64,000 nt of DNA from Phytophthora sp. 'mugwort'. Lineage: Eukaryota; Oomycota; Peronosporomycetes; Peronosporales; Peronosporaceae. Both the position numbers and the translations under genes were made by a program. The notes under the pieces were generated by a model. That model had not been told where the DNA came from, made no database searches, and was given only the letters and a program-made list of their open reading frames with translations. The DNA is taken from positions 3,534,001-3,598,000 of the forward strand of contig JAUCEF010000017.1 in NCBI GenBank assembly GCA_033558025.1, written 5' to 3'. Below are positions 21,770 through 36,700 of this stretch, piece by piece (position 1 is the stretch's first letter; each line of letters begins with the position of its first letter).

Positions 21770-24700
21770 CTACTTGGGTACAGCGAAGACGAAGTTTCCC
21801 GTGACGACGCTGCCATCTTCCAGCACGACGTGATCCGGACATAGAAGATTCTGCGAGTTTGCTCGAACACAAAAGTCGCTGTTGAGACCTTGACTGTTAA
21901 CAGTCAGAACTCGCACATAGTATGGTTTCCCACTCTCCAGTCCACTGATGATCGCTGACGTACTAGTGACACTAACTTCCGTGGCCAAGGAGAAGTCGCT
22001 CGACGCAGCAGACTGTACCAAATAGCTCTCCAAACTCACACCGCCGGAAACCATATCCAATCCATTCAAAATGGGGCAACTCTGAGGAGCTTGTACCGTT
22101 CCAGCACATGGAATTCCATGAGCTGGTACACGTGGAGGCTGCCACACAACTTGGAGTTGACCGGTTGTAGCAGTGGCGGTCACTATGAGCGAAGTCGGTT
22201 TACCCGGTCGCGTAGTAGCTGGTACCATCGATGCAGGGGATGATGTCTGTGGCGTCCCTTTACCGCCGAGATTTGTGGCGAATACACGGACATAGTAGCG
22301 TGTACCAGGAGTGAGTAGTGTGATAGTATACGAGCGTTGGGTGACGTCGTTGATGACTGCTGTGGTGCTCGCTGCTACTGCTAACGAGTCGAAGGTCGAC
22401 ACAACGTCCCATTGTACTATATAACCCGAAACCGGATCACCGCCGTCGTCAAGAGGAGGCGCCCAACCCACCGTGAGCATCGTCGCACTCGTAACACCCA
22501 GCACCACTCGCGTCGGCGAGCTGGGTCTAGTGTACGGCTGTTGTGACGGTGGCGAAGATACTTGATACTGTCCAAATCCTTGTGAATTCCGAGCTCGAAC
22601 TCGAACGTAGTAGCGCGTCCCTTTTGTCAACGATGAGATAATCCGTCGGTACGGAGCACTCATCCCCGTCGTTAGCTGCACTAGCACCGAACTTGGCGAC
22701 GTGAAGCCTGAGTCCGTGGCGTATTGCACCTCGTATCCAGTGACGGTATCACCGCCGTCTTCATCCGGCGGATTAAAGAGCACCACTAACTCGGACACCG
22801 TCAGCACTGCGAGCGTCACCCCTGTCGGCGCACCCGGCGCCACCATGGGCTTTTGAGGTGCCGCCGCCAGCTTGGGTTCACCAAAGCCGACTTGGTTGTA
22901 CGCAAAGACGCGGACGTAGTACAACTGCCCCTTGTTTAACGCCCCCGATGTCGGAAGCACGTGGCTCCCAGTACAGGTCGACGGCTTGACGCCAGCCCGA
23001 ACGCGGGTAGGAACAACGTCGTACGTACCCGTGCAACCGACGCCGGTGCACGCCAAGTTAACATCTCTTGCTGCCAGTGAGAAATCGTCTCCACCATCGA
23101 GGAAAGTGATTGTCCACGTAAAGCCTCCGCTCGTCGCCATGGTACTGCGCGTGACTTCCACACCGCTGTTCAGCTGCGACAAGTGAGTGAGTTTCAACTG
23201 CATCGAGCCGGACTTTTCAAGCTGTTCGGTAGTACAGACGGTACTGGCACTGGTGCAGAATACCCCCGAAGACGAAGCTGTGACTGAGCCCGCCTCCTCA
23301 CTCGCTCCAGCGACGGCGTTCCATGGGATCGGGTCCGACACCTCGACGATGTTCTTCCGTGTGAGCTCCAGTTTGAAAGATCCGCTTGCTATGGGGTCCG
23401 TCGAGACGGCACTGGTCCTCACAGTCTGTACGAGCCAAACGGTCGGCGTCGGTGCGTTCGGGCACCATTGATCTTCCTGTCCGCGGTCGGTAAACAGCGA
23501 CGAGGCGTCGTACTCTACACGGTACATCCAAATAGGGCTGCCACCGTCGCTGGCTGGAGCTGCCCAGCTTGCCACTAACTGAGTCGAAACCCCTGGATTC
23601 ACATCGACGCTCACGTTTACCGGTGGACCCGGTACTTGTAATGGTGGCGTGATAACTACAGGAGACGACTGTGTACGGGGCCCAAGACCTTGCGGATTTC
23701 TTGCGGAGACCGAGATCAGGTAAGAATTCCCCGGCGTCAGGCCTGGGATCGACCATGTCGTCGTACTGGCGTCCAACGTCTCATAGTAACCGTACTCGAC
23801 TGCTGCTTCGCCTACTGTCGAGAGTTGGTCTATCGTTTGCATGGCTCCTGCTTGTTGTTTTAGGTTCTTTAAGACACTGGGCCACAGTCCTGGACACCCA
23901 CTCGTACCATCAGGTAGACACCCCAACCCGGTCGTATCGACGGCGTTATCCCCGTCCTTAATGAGCACAACCGCTTCCGTGGGTATGATCCTCGAAGCAT
24001 CCACGACCAACGGCATCAGGTTGCCCACAGTCGATTCAAACGTGATAGTCCAGACGTCGCCGAACCACGCGCTCCCACTCAGTAGCATCGTCTCGGACTT
24101 TACCGAGACTACTCCAATGGTAGGCAGAGCTTCTAGCGCCAGCTTCAAGTCTGCTGCACTCACTGTAGCCGACAAGTAATTAGTCCAAGCTGATCCCTTA
24201 TAACTCAGTCGGAAGTAGCCGCTCATAGTTAACGTTGCATGGTACGTGACCAGTACTTGAACCTCCTGTTTCCCTGGGAAAGTATTGGTAGCTGGAACTG
24301 CGATCCCGGACTGCACCTCGAACGTCCGTCCAGTAACATCCGAGCCTCCTGTGATTGTATCTTGCTCATACTGGAGTAGCGGCTGATCACCTGCGTTCAC
24401 GTTCGTATTGTCAAAAGTTATACTCCACTGGTATCCGTGCACTATGTTCACGGCCGTGCGAGACACTTGAATGTGTCCCAGCGGCACATTTGTAGCCGAC
24501 GCGAGACTCATCAGAGCGAAACGCAGGTCCGCAGCAGAGATATCCATAGGCAACGCAGCCGTCGTTAGCCCACCAAACGAGAGCTTAAAGGGGGAACTTG
24601 TGGGCTTAACTGTCCACTTGAGTTCAACCGTCTGGATCTCAGGTCGAGACGCAGAACGCCACCATTCCACCTTGTAGCCCGACACGGCCACGCCTCCATT

Positions 24701-27700
24701 ATCTGCCGGTTGTTGCCACGTCACGGTGGCCGAAGTGATCGGCGTCGCAGCAACCGTTAGTGTGCTGGCTTTGACCGTCGCTGGACCAGTTGGATGCCTC
24801 GTCGGGGTCTGAGACGTCGACGCGATCGTCGCGCGGCTGTATCCTATCGAGTTGACGGTCTTCACCTGCGCGTAATAGCGCGTGCCCGCTGTAAGCCCCG
24901 TCACGTAGTAAATACGTGGTCCACCGACGAAAAGCTCTGGGATTGATCCACTATTAACGGCAACTTCGACCGGGACGCTTCGCCTAGCCGAGTCGAACGT
25001 CGAGACCGTGTCCACATCGATCCAAAAGGCAGAAATCCCCGTGCCGCTTGTCCCTTTCCCGTCGCGCGTGGACGGTTGGATCTGCATTTCCAACGTCGCG
25101 GACGAGAACGGATTGAACAAGACCGACAGCGGCGGGTCTGGCACTCTGTCAGCTGTAGTCGCAGACAGCGGGTAGCTCCATTTCCGATTGTCAGGAGGCT
25201 CCCCACCCATTGCAACCTGCTGCACGGGCACCGAGTTGACTGCCGCGACTCGGACGTAGTACGTCTTTCCGGCCGTGAGACTTGGGATCACGTACCGGAA
25301 GGGCGGTGAGCCCTGAATCACGGCACCCGAGAGGATTTTAACTGGATACGTGTAGTAGTAAAGTGGATAGTTTTGGCCATTGAAACTGGCACAGCCATGA
25401 GCAGAGACAAGTTGAATTGACGTAAGACCTACCACGTCTGCTGTCAATACGCACGAATCGGTGGCGACCGTGAACTTTGAATGGTGAGTCAGCAAATTCG
25501 ACAGATCCATGGAGATCGACAGCACGTCGCCGTTCAGTTGCGTGGCACAACTGGCACAAATTTGCCGGCCGTGTTTGAACGTCGAGACAACGTCCCATTG
25601 TACGAGATAGGAGGAAATATCCTTGTTAAAATCTGGACTCACGTTCGTCGTCCCTAGCAGGGGCGGCGAGAAGAAAACCTCGAGCTCTTGACCGGAGACA
25701 ACGGCGAGATTCACATTGGACGGCGCAGCAGGGACTTGACTGGGTGTAGCCGTGACGAACCCGTCCACTGGTGCAGCTCCCTTTCCATTCGTATTGTAAG
25801 CGTGCACTTCAATGTAGTATTCCTGCCCCATCGTAAGTTTTTTGGAGGTTTGAGTCGCAAGATAGTAGCATTTCGCACAAGAACGACCGGCAATTTCGAC
25901 TATCGCGTCGATCGGATACAGTCTTGGGACTTTAGTGTTCATGTAACTCAATGGCGACGTCACACTCAGCAGATCCACAGTCCACACGTATCCTTTCGTC
26001 CACTCATAAACCGCGATACCTGTCTGTGTAGCTCCACGATACCCCACTTCACGTCCATTCAAATCGCCCAGATACAGCCGTGCCGGGTGCAGTCCAGGAG
26101 AATTCAGGTCTGTACGGACAGTGTACCAGTCGCCACCAATACGAATCTCGTACCCTGGAAGTCCATACGCGGCCGACTCAAACGTGCACGTCTCGCCAGC
26201 ACTACATGTCACAAAGATCTCACCTTCTGTCACGTCGACTTTGCCTGGAAGCGCTTGAAAGGATTTCTCACGGACGACGCCAACCGTTTGAATCGTATCG
26301 AGGTCTTCAAGCGCGTACCGTAGTTGATCAGCACTAGACTCGGCGTTTAACGGGCGCGTGTATTGGCCGTGGTAGCCTACTTGGAACGTTCCACTCATAG
26401 TCAGTGCGTGATCGTCGTTGTACACGCCGTCGATAGAAGCGTCCGTGTTGAGCACAATAGCGGCGTCAGCACCAACGTCTACGCCTTTTGTGATACTCAG
26501 ATTGATATCAGCGTATACTCGATCAAAGACGATCTTGATCTCAGAAGAGGTGGCAGTCTTACACAAGACACTTTGAGCTGCACTCGACACGCTGATACTC
26601 TCCGCTTCGACACCGAAAAGATCAAACAAACTCGTCTCGACGTCCGTCAGCGCGGCGTTAAAGGCCACGTCGGTGTATTCCCCATTGAAGGTGAACCGTA
26701 CCGTGCCCTGCGACGCCGTGCAAGTGAAAACGACCACCTCTTTACGGAAATTGGTCGCCCCCGTCTGGATTCCCACCACGGACGCCACGGAAATATCACT
26801 GGATTTAATCAATGGGAGCGCACCTGGTAACGTCGTGAACGTGAGCTGGAATTCCGCATTCACCGCCAACACCGTCGCAGCCGTCACGGCCGAGATATCG
26901 ATAGAGCCAACACTAGAGAGAGCTTCCAAAGCAGCTTCAAGACCGGCCATCGTGGTGGCACCGGCGGTTGTTCCTGCGGCTACTGCCGTAAGCGTTACGG
27001 TTTCTACGCCGCGGAACTTGAGCGTGAACGTCCCATCAGTGAGGATCGTGAGCTTCTGAACGTCACTGGGCGTAACCTGGAGCTTGTTTTTCGACCACGC
27101 GAGACTCGAAGCACTCGTCATGATACACTGCGTCCGGTACAAAATGTCGGCGTCCGAGATCATCACGTCCGCAGGATTAGCCGTGAACGACGACGACGTA
27201 TCCCATCGAACCTGGTACTTTGTGATAGGACTACCATTATCTGTCGCTGGCGGGTCAAACGAGAGCCACAGCTGGTCCCCCACTGCGTTCGAGCCCTTTG
27301 TGACCTCCTTCGTAAACACCACGGCACCTTCTCCCGTTAAGTCGCTGGCATTCCCTTGAAGAAGTGGTAAATCCCCCGAATTTAAGATATTATCCAGGAA
27401 AGTCACCGTCCAAGAGTATCCTCCTTCCTGATCAGGACCGACTCGCTCAACATTCACACGACCGATGACATCCAGAGCTTCCAGTTTTTCTTGCATGGAT
27501 GAGCCGTCTGCACTTGACTTCACTGCCGTATCGACGGCGTTCCAGTCGATCGATGCGGTTACTACGTTCTGATACGAGAGAGTAAACGTACCACCCACAG
27601 CATTCCCCTTACGTACTTCCTGTACTGAAATTTGGCTTTCCGTTCCAACTAATGAACTCGTGACTCGTAGTGTCGGGACGTCGCCGTTATAGTCCAGGAA

Positions 27701-30700
27701 GGTAATTGTCCACGTGTATCCGAACTGCGGGGACGGCTCCGACTGCTTCACTTGTACCGTCCCCACCCACGCGATCGTCTCTAATGCAGCTTTTACTCTC
27801 TCTGCGTTGGCGTCAAACGGAATCGGTGACGATGATTCAATGAGGAAGCTCCCAGTGAGGACGTTACCATCCGTCAGAGTATTCGTCTCGCATCCTGCGT
27901 GTGCTACTGGACTGAATGTCGCGGGATCCACCGCACAAATGAACTGCGGCAGGTTCCCGTACGAGTCCTGGAATGCCACTGTCCACATGTAACCTCCCTG
28001 TTCGTCTACAATCGACTGTGATACTAGAACGTCTCCAAAAACGGGCAACCGGTTCAGCTCGGCCGTCAGCTGCGCCGCTGTGGCGGACGCGACGTCGACA
28101 AACGTGTTCGCGGCGTTGAATCCGCCAGCGTCCAGGACCGTCGTTTCCACTTTGCCGTCGACGGCCGTCAGCGCGTTTTTGTCGATGGTCTGGAAGGCTG
28201 TACACCCCGTATCCGTAGCTAGCCACACCAGCGAAGGCGTGTCCCCGTATACCCCGTTGCCGTGGAAGAAGATGCGGTACACGAACCCGTTCGGAGCTTT
28301 GTCTGCATCCGTCTCTCGAGCAACATACACATTGTCAATGTTCGGCATGGCTTCCAGTATCGTTTCCATTGTCGAAGCTGAAGCATCAAACGGGATACAA
28401 GCCGACACTTTGTCCATGCCGAGATGGTTGAAGTGCAGCTTGTACGACCCGACCGCCACCGGTTCCGTCGCTGTCACGAGCACTTGTTGCACGGCCGTAT
28501 CTGTCCCCATAGCCGTGTCAGTATTCATGGCCACGTCGCAGTTCACAGCGACGCCACCCGTAGCCACGAACGTTTTGTCGTCACACACGAGTCGCTTCGT
28601 CTCGCCGGCCACGTCGTTCCCGACAAAGGTGATCTGGAACACGTATCCATAGTCGTAATCCTCCGACGCATCGCCGTCCCGCGTGACCACGACATCGTCC
28701 GTGGCAAGCGCCCCACCCACGACCGAAGTTAGCGCTGTTTGGATCGTGACGGCGTCTGCGTCCCACGCGATCGCTCCAGTCTTGGCTCCAAGAGTCTTGA
28801 ACGTGCCCTGGTTCGGCGCATCAGCTGCCACGTCCCTCGTAAAGAGCAACGTGAACGTTCCCGACGTGATCGCTGCTGCCGCCGAGATCGTCACCGTCTG
28901 CACAGTCGGGACACGGAAAGCGAACCGTCCTTGGAGACAGTTTCCTCCCGGACACGCCGACGGCAGCACAAACGTCCGCAAGGTTTGGACTTCCGCGACG
29001 CGAGCGGCCTCCGTCCTGATCTCTTGGATTTCCATGACGTGAGAAGCAGCTAGACGGATCTGTTGGACTTCTCGTTCATAAAGAGCAGGCCCCGACGCGA
29101 CATTCTGCACGCCCGAAGCTGTACTGCTCGGAACGATCGACGCGGGAGACGTGAACGTGCCAATACCGATATCCGACCAGGCCGCACCGTGAGCGAAGTA
29201 CTTGATCCCCGGACGGAGGTTGGACAAGACGTACGCGTTCGACGCCGATCCGGGGACAAAGTCGTCAATGACGTTCATCGTTCCTCCCACAAGTGCCGTC
29301 GTTTGTCTCCCAAGTTTCGGGACATTCCCCAACGCCGACTTGAATTTAATCGTCCAGATAAACCCGTTCACCTTGAAGACTTCCAGTTTCTGCTGTGCGG
29401 TGCTCGAGAGATATCGCGACGCCGTCGACAGGTCATCCTCTAGGGCGAGTGGGATCGAGCTGGCGGTTAAGGTCGCGACGCCGTCCACCCCTTGTCGTAT
29501 CGTAGAGACAATGACGTGAGTTGGTCCAATGTTTGGTGCCGTGGCCGTCACGACCTCGATCGTTTTCTGGTTGGCCCCCACCGTGGCGAGATTGCCAGCC
29601 ACGGACGTCCCGGCGAAGTAAATCGTGTACACGAAGCCGTGCGGGGCTAAATCCGCGGTGGTCCGTCTCGTTACGACGACGTCGCTGGCACCTACAGACA
29701 GCGGATTCAACGCTGTCTGCGCCGTCCTGGTCAGTTCCGTCTGTAGCGCCGTCTCGCTGGCATCCCACGGAATCGGATTCGTGTTCGTACCCAGGACGGT
29801 GAGCGTGTACGTGGCGCCAGACGCGATATTCTGGCTCGGGTTGGAGATAACCAGCTGCAGAACCTCAAACTGCTCGTCCAAAACGCGGAATTGCTGCGAC
29901 ACCGTGTACAAAATGTGTGGCGTGTCCGGTGCCTCGCCGTCGTACGCACTCGTAAGCGCAAATTCTCCTGTAGCTTCGCCCCCGTCTACTGCAGTGGCCA
30001 CCATAACGTTCGTTGCCGGCACCGTCGCTCCGCATGCCGCATTATTCTTCTGTACGACGCCAATCAAAGGGACATTTCCCGTCACAGCTTCCCCGACAAA
30101 CGTGATTCGGTGATGAAAACCTTCAGGCGACTCGAGAATGTTCGTATCCGTGGCAACAAGCACGTCACCAGCAACGCTCGACGTGAGTGTGACCAGTTCC
30201 TGGGCGATCTCGCTAGCCTGTGCCGTAAACAGGAGACAATTGGACTCGACGCCGCCCCGAAACGTGAGCGTAAACGCCCCCGTCGCCGTCCTGTCCGTGA
30301 TCGTCAGTATCTGCACCTCGCTGCTGCCTCCCAACTCGACCATATCAACCGCAACCTTCCGTACGCTCCCGCCCTTAGATTTCCATCCGATTAAACACAC
30401 ATTTTCCGAGGCAATATCCGCCTGTTTGAGCGTCAACGCCGGCACAAACGGAGTCGGTTTGTAGTCTAAAAAGAAGATATCATACGTGTATCCGGCAGCT
30501 CCTTGTTGGACGGTTTCCATCCTCAACGCTGGGTAAATACCCGCCAGAGCTCCAGCTGCACAAGCTCCTGTACCCACATTACCAACTTGCAACTGCGGGA
30601 CGTCACCAAGTACAGCGCTAAAGCCTCCAGTGATGGGACCTTGGAACTGGATGAGGTATTCGTAGCCATATCCCCATTGTGCCTGTCCATCGCCCACCCG

Positions 30701-33700
30701 AGTCACGTTAATATGGTGAATACTGTTCAAAGTATTGACATTGGCGAATCCGTTGAGAGCGGCCTCCAAGTCTACGGCGGACAGTCCGTACTTTAAGCAA
30801 CTGGTCGCACATATCTGGCCATTGAATGTAAATTGTACTTGGAACAGACCCACAGTACTCGTAACTTGAGTATTCGCAGTGAGACGGAGACGCTGAAGCT
30901 CCGTTTGGCTTGTTCCGGTCCCGCTTCGTGTCACCACAACGTCTCCAGTTAGTAAAGTGTCTTCTAGCACCGTCTCCACCTCGCTAGCAGAAGCTCCCCA
31001 TGGGATACAGTCGGATTCCTTTGTACCAAGACCAAGTTTATAAAATCCGGTGGCGTCTTCGACTGTACCAGCGTCCGTGGCGAGTGTAAGTCGCTGGTGC
31101 GGGACTTTCCCTCCATGGGTAACGACCTCAATGTCCACGGTCGTTGTCTCAATCCCGGCACAGTCTAAAGCCTTCAACGTGGCAACGTCACCAGCCACTG
31201 AATCTCCGAAAAAGTAGACGGAATATACGTAGCCCTTGCGTGTGGCGGTCGTCATAGGTCCGACTCGAGACACGACGACGTCCTCAGACTTTGCCGAGCT
31301 GTCGAACGCAAACAAGAGACTGAAAACTGCCGCCTGGACAGTCGTCGCGTCCTCGTTGAATCGAAGACAGGTCGTAGGAGGCTTTGTGAGCCCTCCACGT
31401 GTCATTTCGAGCTTAAAGCTGTCGGCAATGTACGTTGAGCTCCATGTGGCCAACGGTCTCGTGACTGTTAAGGTCTGAACCTCGTGGCCTGAGCGTTGGA
31501 CGTGGTAGTTCAGCCCGTCGATGCGGAGCTGCATCCCTGGGAAAAGCATTTTCGTTGAGCTCACGGTGGTTGCTGTGACGATGGGGGAACGGGCACTTGT
31601 CATCACTCGGGACGTGTCAATTACCCCCGTTAACGGCGCGTCACCGTTCGTACCAGCTAAGTTGCTCGCTGACGTGGCTCCGAACCGGATCCGGTCGGTG
31701 GGCGCAAGGTATTGGCGGATATCGTCGACGCCTGTGATCGTTGCCGTGACGCCGTCTTGAGCGAGCGTTGCCGTCGCTCCTGGGATCTTCTGCGTGAGCA
31801 AGAAGCCGTGCGTGACGTCCACGTGACCGAATAAATCCATGGCTTCGATCCCGAGCTTCACAGCTTCAGCTGACGACGCGTACGGGAGCACTGGCGTCTG
31901 TTTTTCTGTTGTATTAAGTGTAAATGTGCCTCTTGTTGGTGAAGAACCGTCAATATTCGTGTACACGTCGACTGATACACTGGTACCCTGCAGAGAAGAG
32001 CGTGTGGCAGATAATGACGCAACGTCGCCACTACCAGGTGGGAACGTGGAGCCTTCGTAGTCGCCCGTGGCTTGCATGAAACGAATTCTCCAGCGATATC
32101 CGCCCCGCGTCCCCGGTTTAAGAACCGGTTGCTCCTCCCACCCACCGGAACATAACGCGTCGTCGCATCCAGTGCTTGACGACGGGTACTTGAAGCGTTT
32201 GACAGTCACGTGTCCAACTGTGTTCATCTCATTAAGTTTCCGCTGCAGCCGGTCGGGCTCTTCATCAAACAAAATCTCGCGTGGACCATACGACGACGCA
32301 TGGAAATCCAGTAAGAACGAGCCACTGAGTCCTTTCGAGCCGGGTGTCACCTGTGTCACCGTCACTTGGTACTTACTCGAGCCACTCTCGGCAGCAAATA
32401 ACGTCGTAATGTCGGGTAACTCGCCCGCTCCCGGTGGCGTATACGTCGGATTGGCGATGAACCGGACAAGCCACGACATTTCCCCATATTTGCCGTGCAC
32501 AGTTCGTTTGACGTGGACTTTCCGGCCGGCATGAGTCGCCCCCGCTTCCAGCGCGCGCGCCACCATCCGTTCATCGGCATTCCACGGTAATCGAAGCGAA
32601 ATGCCCAGCGCCGTGGCTGCTCCAGCGTTCCCAGCATTCATCGTGGCGCAGATATTTGCCGTGCCTGTGGTCTTAATCTCCACGCTGGTAGCGGTGACGC
32701 TCGTGACGTCGAAGATGCAGCTCGAGAACGTCCCGACGGTGAAACGATCGCCGGGAACAAGGAAATCGTCCAACGTATCTGCCCCGGATTTAATCGCAAA
32801 CGCTGCGACCGTGCATGATGTGCCCGCCGCATTGGAGCAACTCGCACTCATTGTATACCTCGCGGCCATTCCGGCGTCGCCCTGGACGCGAAAGTCCGTA
32901 AAATCGCCACGTAAAATCGCTCCTTCCTTGATCAACGTAGTCGTCAGCACCGAGTTAGCTCCAGTCAGCAACGTCGTATCAAAACCCAGTAGAGGAACGT
33001 CTCCTGGAGCATTACATAGAAGAGAACCAGCAACTTCTTCCAATTGTTCACAAGGAAGAAATGCGTGACTTGCATCTCTGAGGAACGTGACGGTCCATTC
33101 ATAGCCGCCGGTCTTAACGTCCACGCTACTGCGAGAGACGGCGACGTCACCAACGTTCGCCATGCTCTCGAGGATCTCTTCCACCGATGTACCAGTATTC
33201 CCACTCTCTTCCTTGCTGGCCCATGCGTTATGAGCGATCGCAGTGCTGGTTACCACCGAATTGACCGCCATGTGGGCGTACGTCGCCGCGGTGGAGTCGA
33301 TTGAGATGGTGAAAGTGCCACGAAGCGGACCGACTCCAGTAATAAACACACTTGGCACACACCGTTGACTCCCATCGTTCGCACTAGTCGAAAGTCCGTC
33401 CGTGAGACATTGAAGACGGAACGTATGGCCAACATGACGTCCCCACGCTTTCGAGTAGCCTGACTCCCATACGTCCTCCCATGACGCTCGACTGGAACTC
33501 TTCCAATTCCCCAGAACACCATTCGAGTGATCACTGGTTGGGTCTGCCCAGACAGAAGAGTAAAACGTCACAAACCACGTATATCCGCGCACTTGAGGTG
33601 ACGTCGGCGGTCCACGCGTGACAAGAACGCTACTGGGCTTGATCGTGTTCAGTTTGTTGAGCTTTGTCTGCATTTCCGAAGCTTCTGCTGCAAACCCGAT

Positions 33701-36700
33701 CGGCTCCGTCGTCTCGCCGTTAAACGTAAGCTGGAACGTGCCGCCTAATTCGTTCCCTTTTACTGTTTCATACACTCCTGACCGTACGTTCTTGCCGGTT
33801 AATTGCGTTGAGACCGTCTGCAGGAGCCCAATGTCGCCTCCCGTGGACGCGTCCGAGAAGGAAATAGTCCACGTAAAGCCTCGAGCCTGAGTCGCTGCCG
33901 AGCGCATGATTTCAAGACTGGGGATCTTGAGATTAGTCTTCAGAAACGTCTCCAGTGTTGTGTCGCGCACTCGAAGGTCCAGCGCGTCCAGTGAAGTGTC
34001 CACGCCGATCGTACAGGACACAGGAGACGCCACGTCTCCGAGCTTCAGCATGATCGACCCCATCACTTGGTTCCCGTCCCGACTGTGAGCGAAAGGGTTG
34101 AACGGATGCGTCGCGTCCTCGACACTGACCGTCGGGATGGCATTCGTCGGGTCGTGCGTACTAGTAAGTGTTTTGACATTCGTCACGGCGTCGACCGTTC
34201 TCGCTACCATTCGGGGGATATCTCCTCCTCTGCTGGTAAACGTAATCTGCCACGTAAAGCCCCCCGACCACTTGTTCCCCGTAGGTGACGACACTGTCCT
34301 CTTGATGGCCACCGTCCCGAACACTTTCTTGGCATTTTGTGTGACGTCTTCTAGGATTCGTTTCAGATCGGACTCGGACGCATCCCACGGGATATCCGAC
34401 GTGTATTGAGGACTAGGAGACACTAGCGTTGCGTCGGCTTCGCTGACGAGACCAAGCTGGAACGTGCCCGTGATCATGCTCCCAACTTGACCGGCCGTTC
34501 GCCCTACAGTGCACGAGACCGACCCAGCCGCTGTACACGCTAACAGCGGCAACGTACCGGAACGTTTCCGGAACGTCAGTGTATACACCGAGCCCACGAA
34601 CGTCCCATCCACGGCTTCGGCGCGTGCGACGGTCACGGCGTCGATCGCTCCCGTCAACAAACCTCCCACGACGCTGCCACTGGCGATGGTGGTCGCTGTC
34701 GTTTTCAGTGGAATGTCTCTTGAAATCTGCGGAGTTTCGTACAGATCCAGTGATTTCCCCAAGAATTGACTGCAATAGACGCCCACGTCGTTCACAGCGA
34801 CGTCGATCGTCGTGGAGCTCGCCGTCTTCGTTACCAGTCCCGCTTCAAAGGAGCATACACCCGCGAGAAGCTTTGCTCCAGACGCTACATAAGCACTCGA
34901 GCGCAGGTCGTAGGCAACAGCGAACGTCACGCCGTCAAAAGCCGTCACACAACCGGCACAGAGACGAGCTGCGGCGTGGGGCGTACACGGCAAACTGAAG
35001 GTCGTGAGTGCGTACGGATCCGAGTATGATTCGCACGTGTACGTGACCGTGAAAATCGCCAGCGGATCATACGCCACTTCACTTCCCGGCGTTGCTTCCG
35101 TTGCCTGCGTCGGGAGACCTGGCACAGCAGCTCCACTGACGGTCACGGCGGCATCGATCGCGATGACTGGCACATTACCGGCCACTTCTAACCCGGTAAA
35201 TGTAATCGTGTAGACATACGTGAGGTCGGGGCCTGCATTATTCTTCGAGCGCGTCACCTGGACAGCATCAATGTTCGCAAGAGCGATCAACGCGTTCTCC
35301 GCGATCGTTTCGCCGGCTACGTCGTCTTTCAGCGACGGCACGAGGTTGTCCGTACGCTGGTACATTTTCTTCACACAGTGTGTACAAATACTGCTATCGA
35401 ACGAGAAGTAGAGAGTGCCTCCAATGACTGTAGACGGAGAGGCAAACGCCCCCGGGAGAGTGAGCGAGATCGTTTGGATTTCACTCACACGAGCTACGCC
35501 GACTGTCAGCGTCTGTACCTCAAGCACTTCGGGCACGGATGTTCGCACCGCCTGAATCTCGTCCACATCGTCGCCGTCCAGTCGCAGCTCTTGGACTTCA
35601 TTACGATCCGTGGCCGACGTCACGATAGTCTGCACTTCATCCACCACCACGTTGTTTGTCGTCTTAATCACCTGCACTTCGTCCACACCGGTGAACGACG
35701 TCCGTACTACTTGCTCTTCATTCGTCACTTTGACTGTCACGTCGACAAACTGCTCTTCATTGACCACGTCATTCTGCAACACGATCGCCTGCATCTCCCG
35801 AACGATCGGGACGGTGCCACTCGAGCGCTGTCCGCTGGTAAAATCCTCCTGTTCGTCCCACTCAATCTTGTACGACTGGAGACTCGCGCCTCCATCGTAC
35901 AAAGGGTTCGTCCAGTCCGCGGTCACCGACGTTGCAGTCCGTCCCGTCAGTTGAAAACGCTGTGGGGCACTCGGAGTTTGATCCATCATGGTCACTGACG
36001 ACGGAGTGGTAGGACGTGGGGCGCTGGCGCCTTTGGCGTTAAACGCCGTGACTCGAACGCTGTACGTTGAGCCAGCGTCCAGTTCCTCCGACCGTACGCC
36101 AGTCACGGCGTCGTCACCACCAATTACGTACGACCGTTTGGCGCCATCCACTAAGGCAAAGGCAGCAGGCGAGTCAAAAGCTCGAGAATGGTCCCACTCG
36201 ACCATATACTGGCTAATTGGAAGCCCGCCGTCTCCTCCGTAGTCGTCCTTTTCAGTAGACGATGGCTTCCACTCGACCAGAATGGCGTAACTGGACAATA
36301 CCGTGGCCGTCGCCGCCTCTGGTCGACCAGGTGGACGATCCAAAGGTGTGAGACTGCTTGGACTCGACGTCCCGAATTCTCCTTTTCCTTGGTTATTCAC
36401 TGCACAAATACGCACAAAGTATCTCGTGACAGAGGGAACAGGGATATTCAAGTAGAATGGCGCGTCGTCACTCGGTGCAACGTGAAGAATTCCACTGGAC
36501 GGACTGGCGAATGAAGCCGAAGTGTCCCATTGAACCTCGTAAGACGTAATCCTCGCTCCACCGTCGCTAGTAGGGACTTGCCACGTCGCTTTAAGCAATT
36601 TACTTGAAAGCGCAATCAACTCGACACGTTCTGGGGCGAGTGCAGTTGATCGAGGGGTCTGGAATCCAGACGCAAGACTCGTAGCCTTGCCGTACCCTTC

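Noticed and set aside
25688..26323. 211-codon plus-strand frame, with many similar ones, opposite the giant gene
   Set aside because: These are antisense shadows of a long, strongly coding frame. None has a domain, a signal peptide with support, or a start context.
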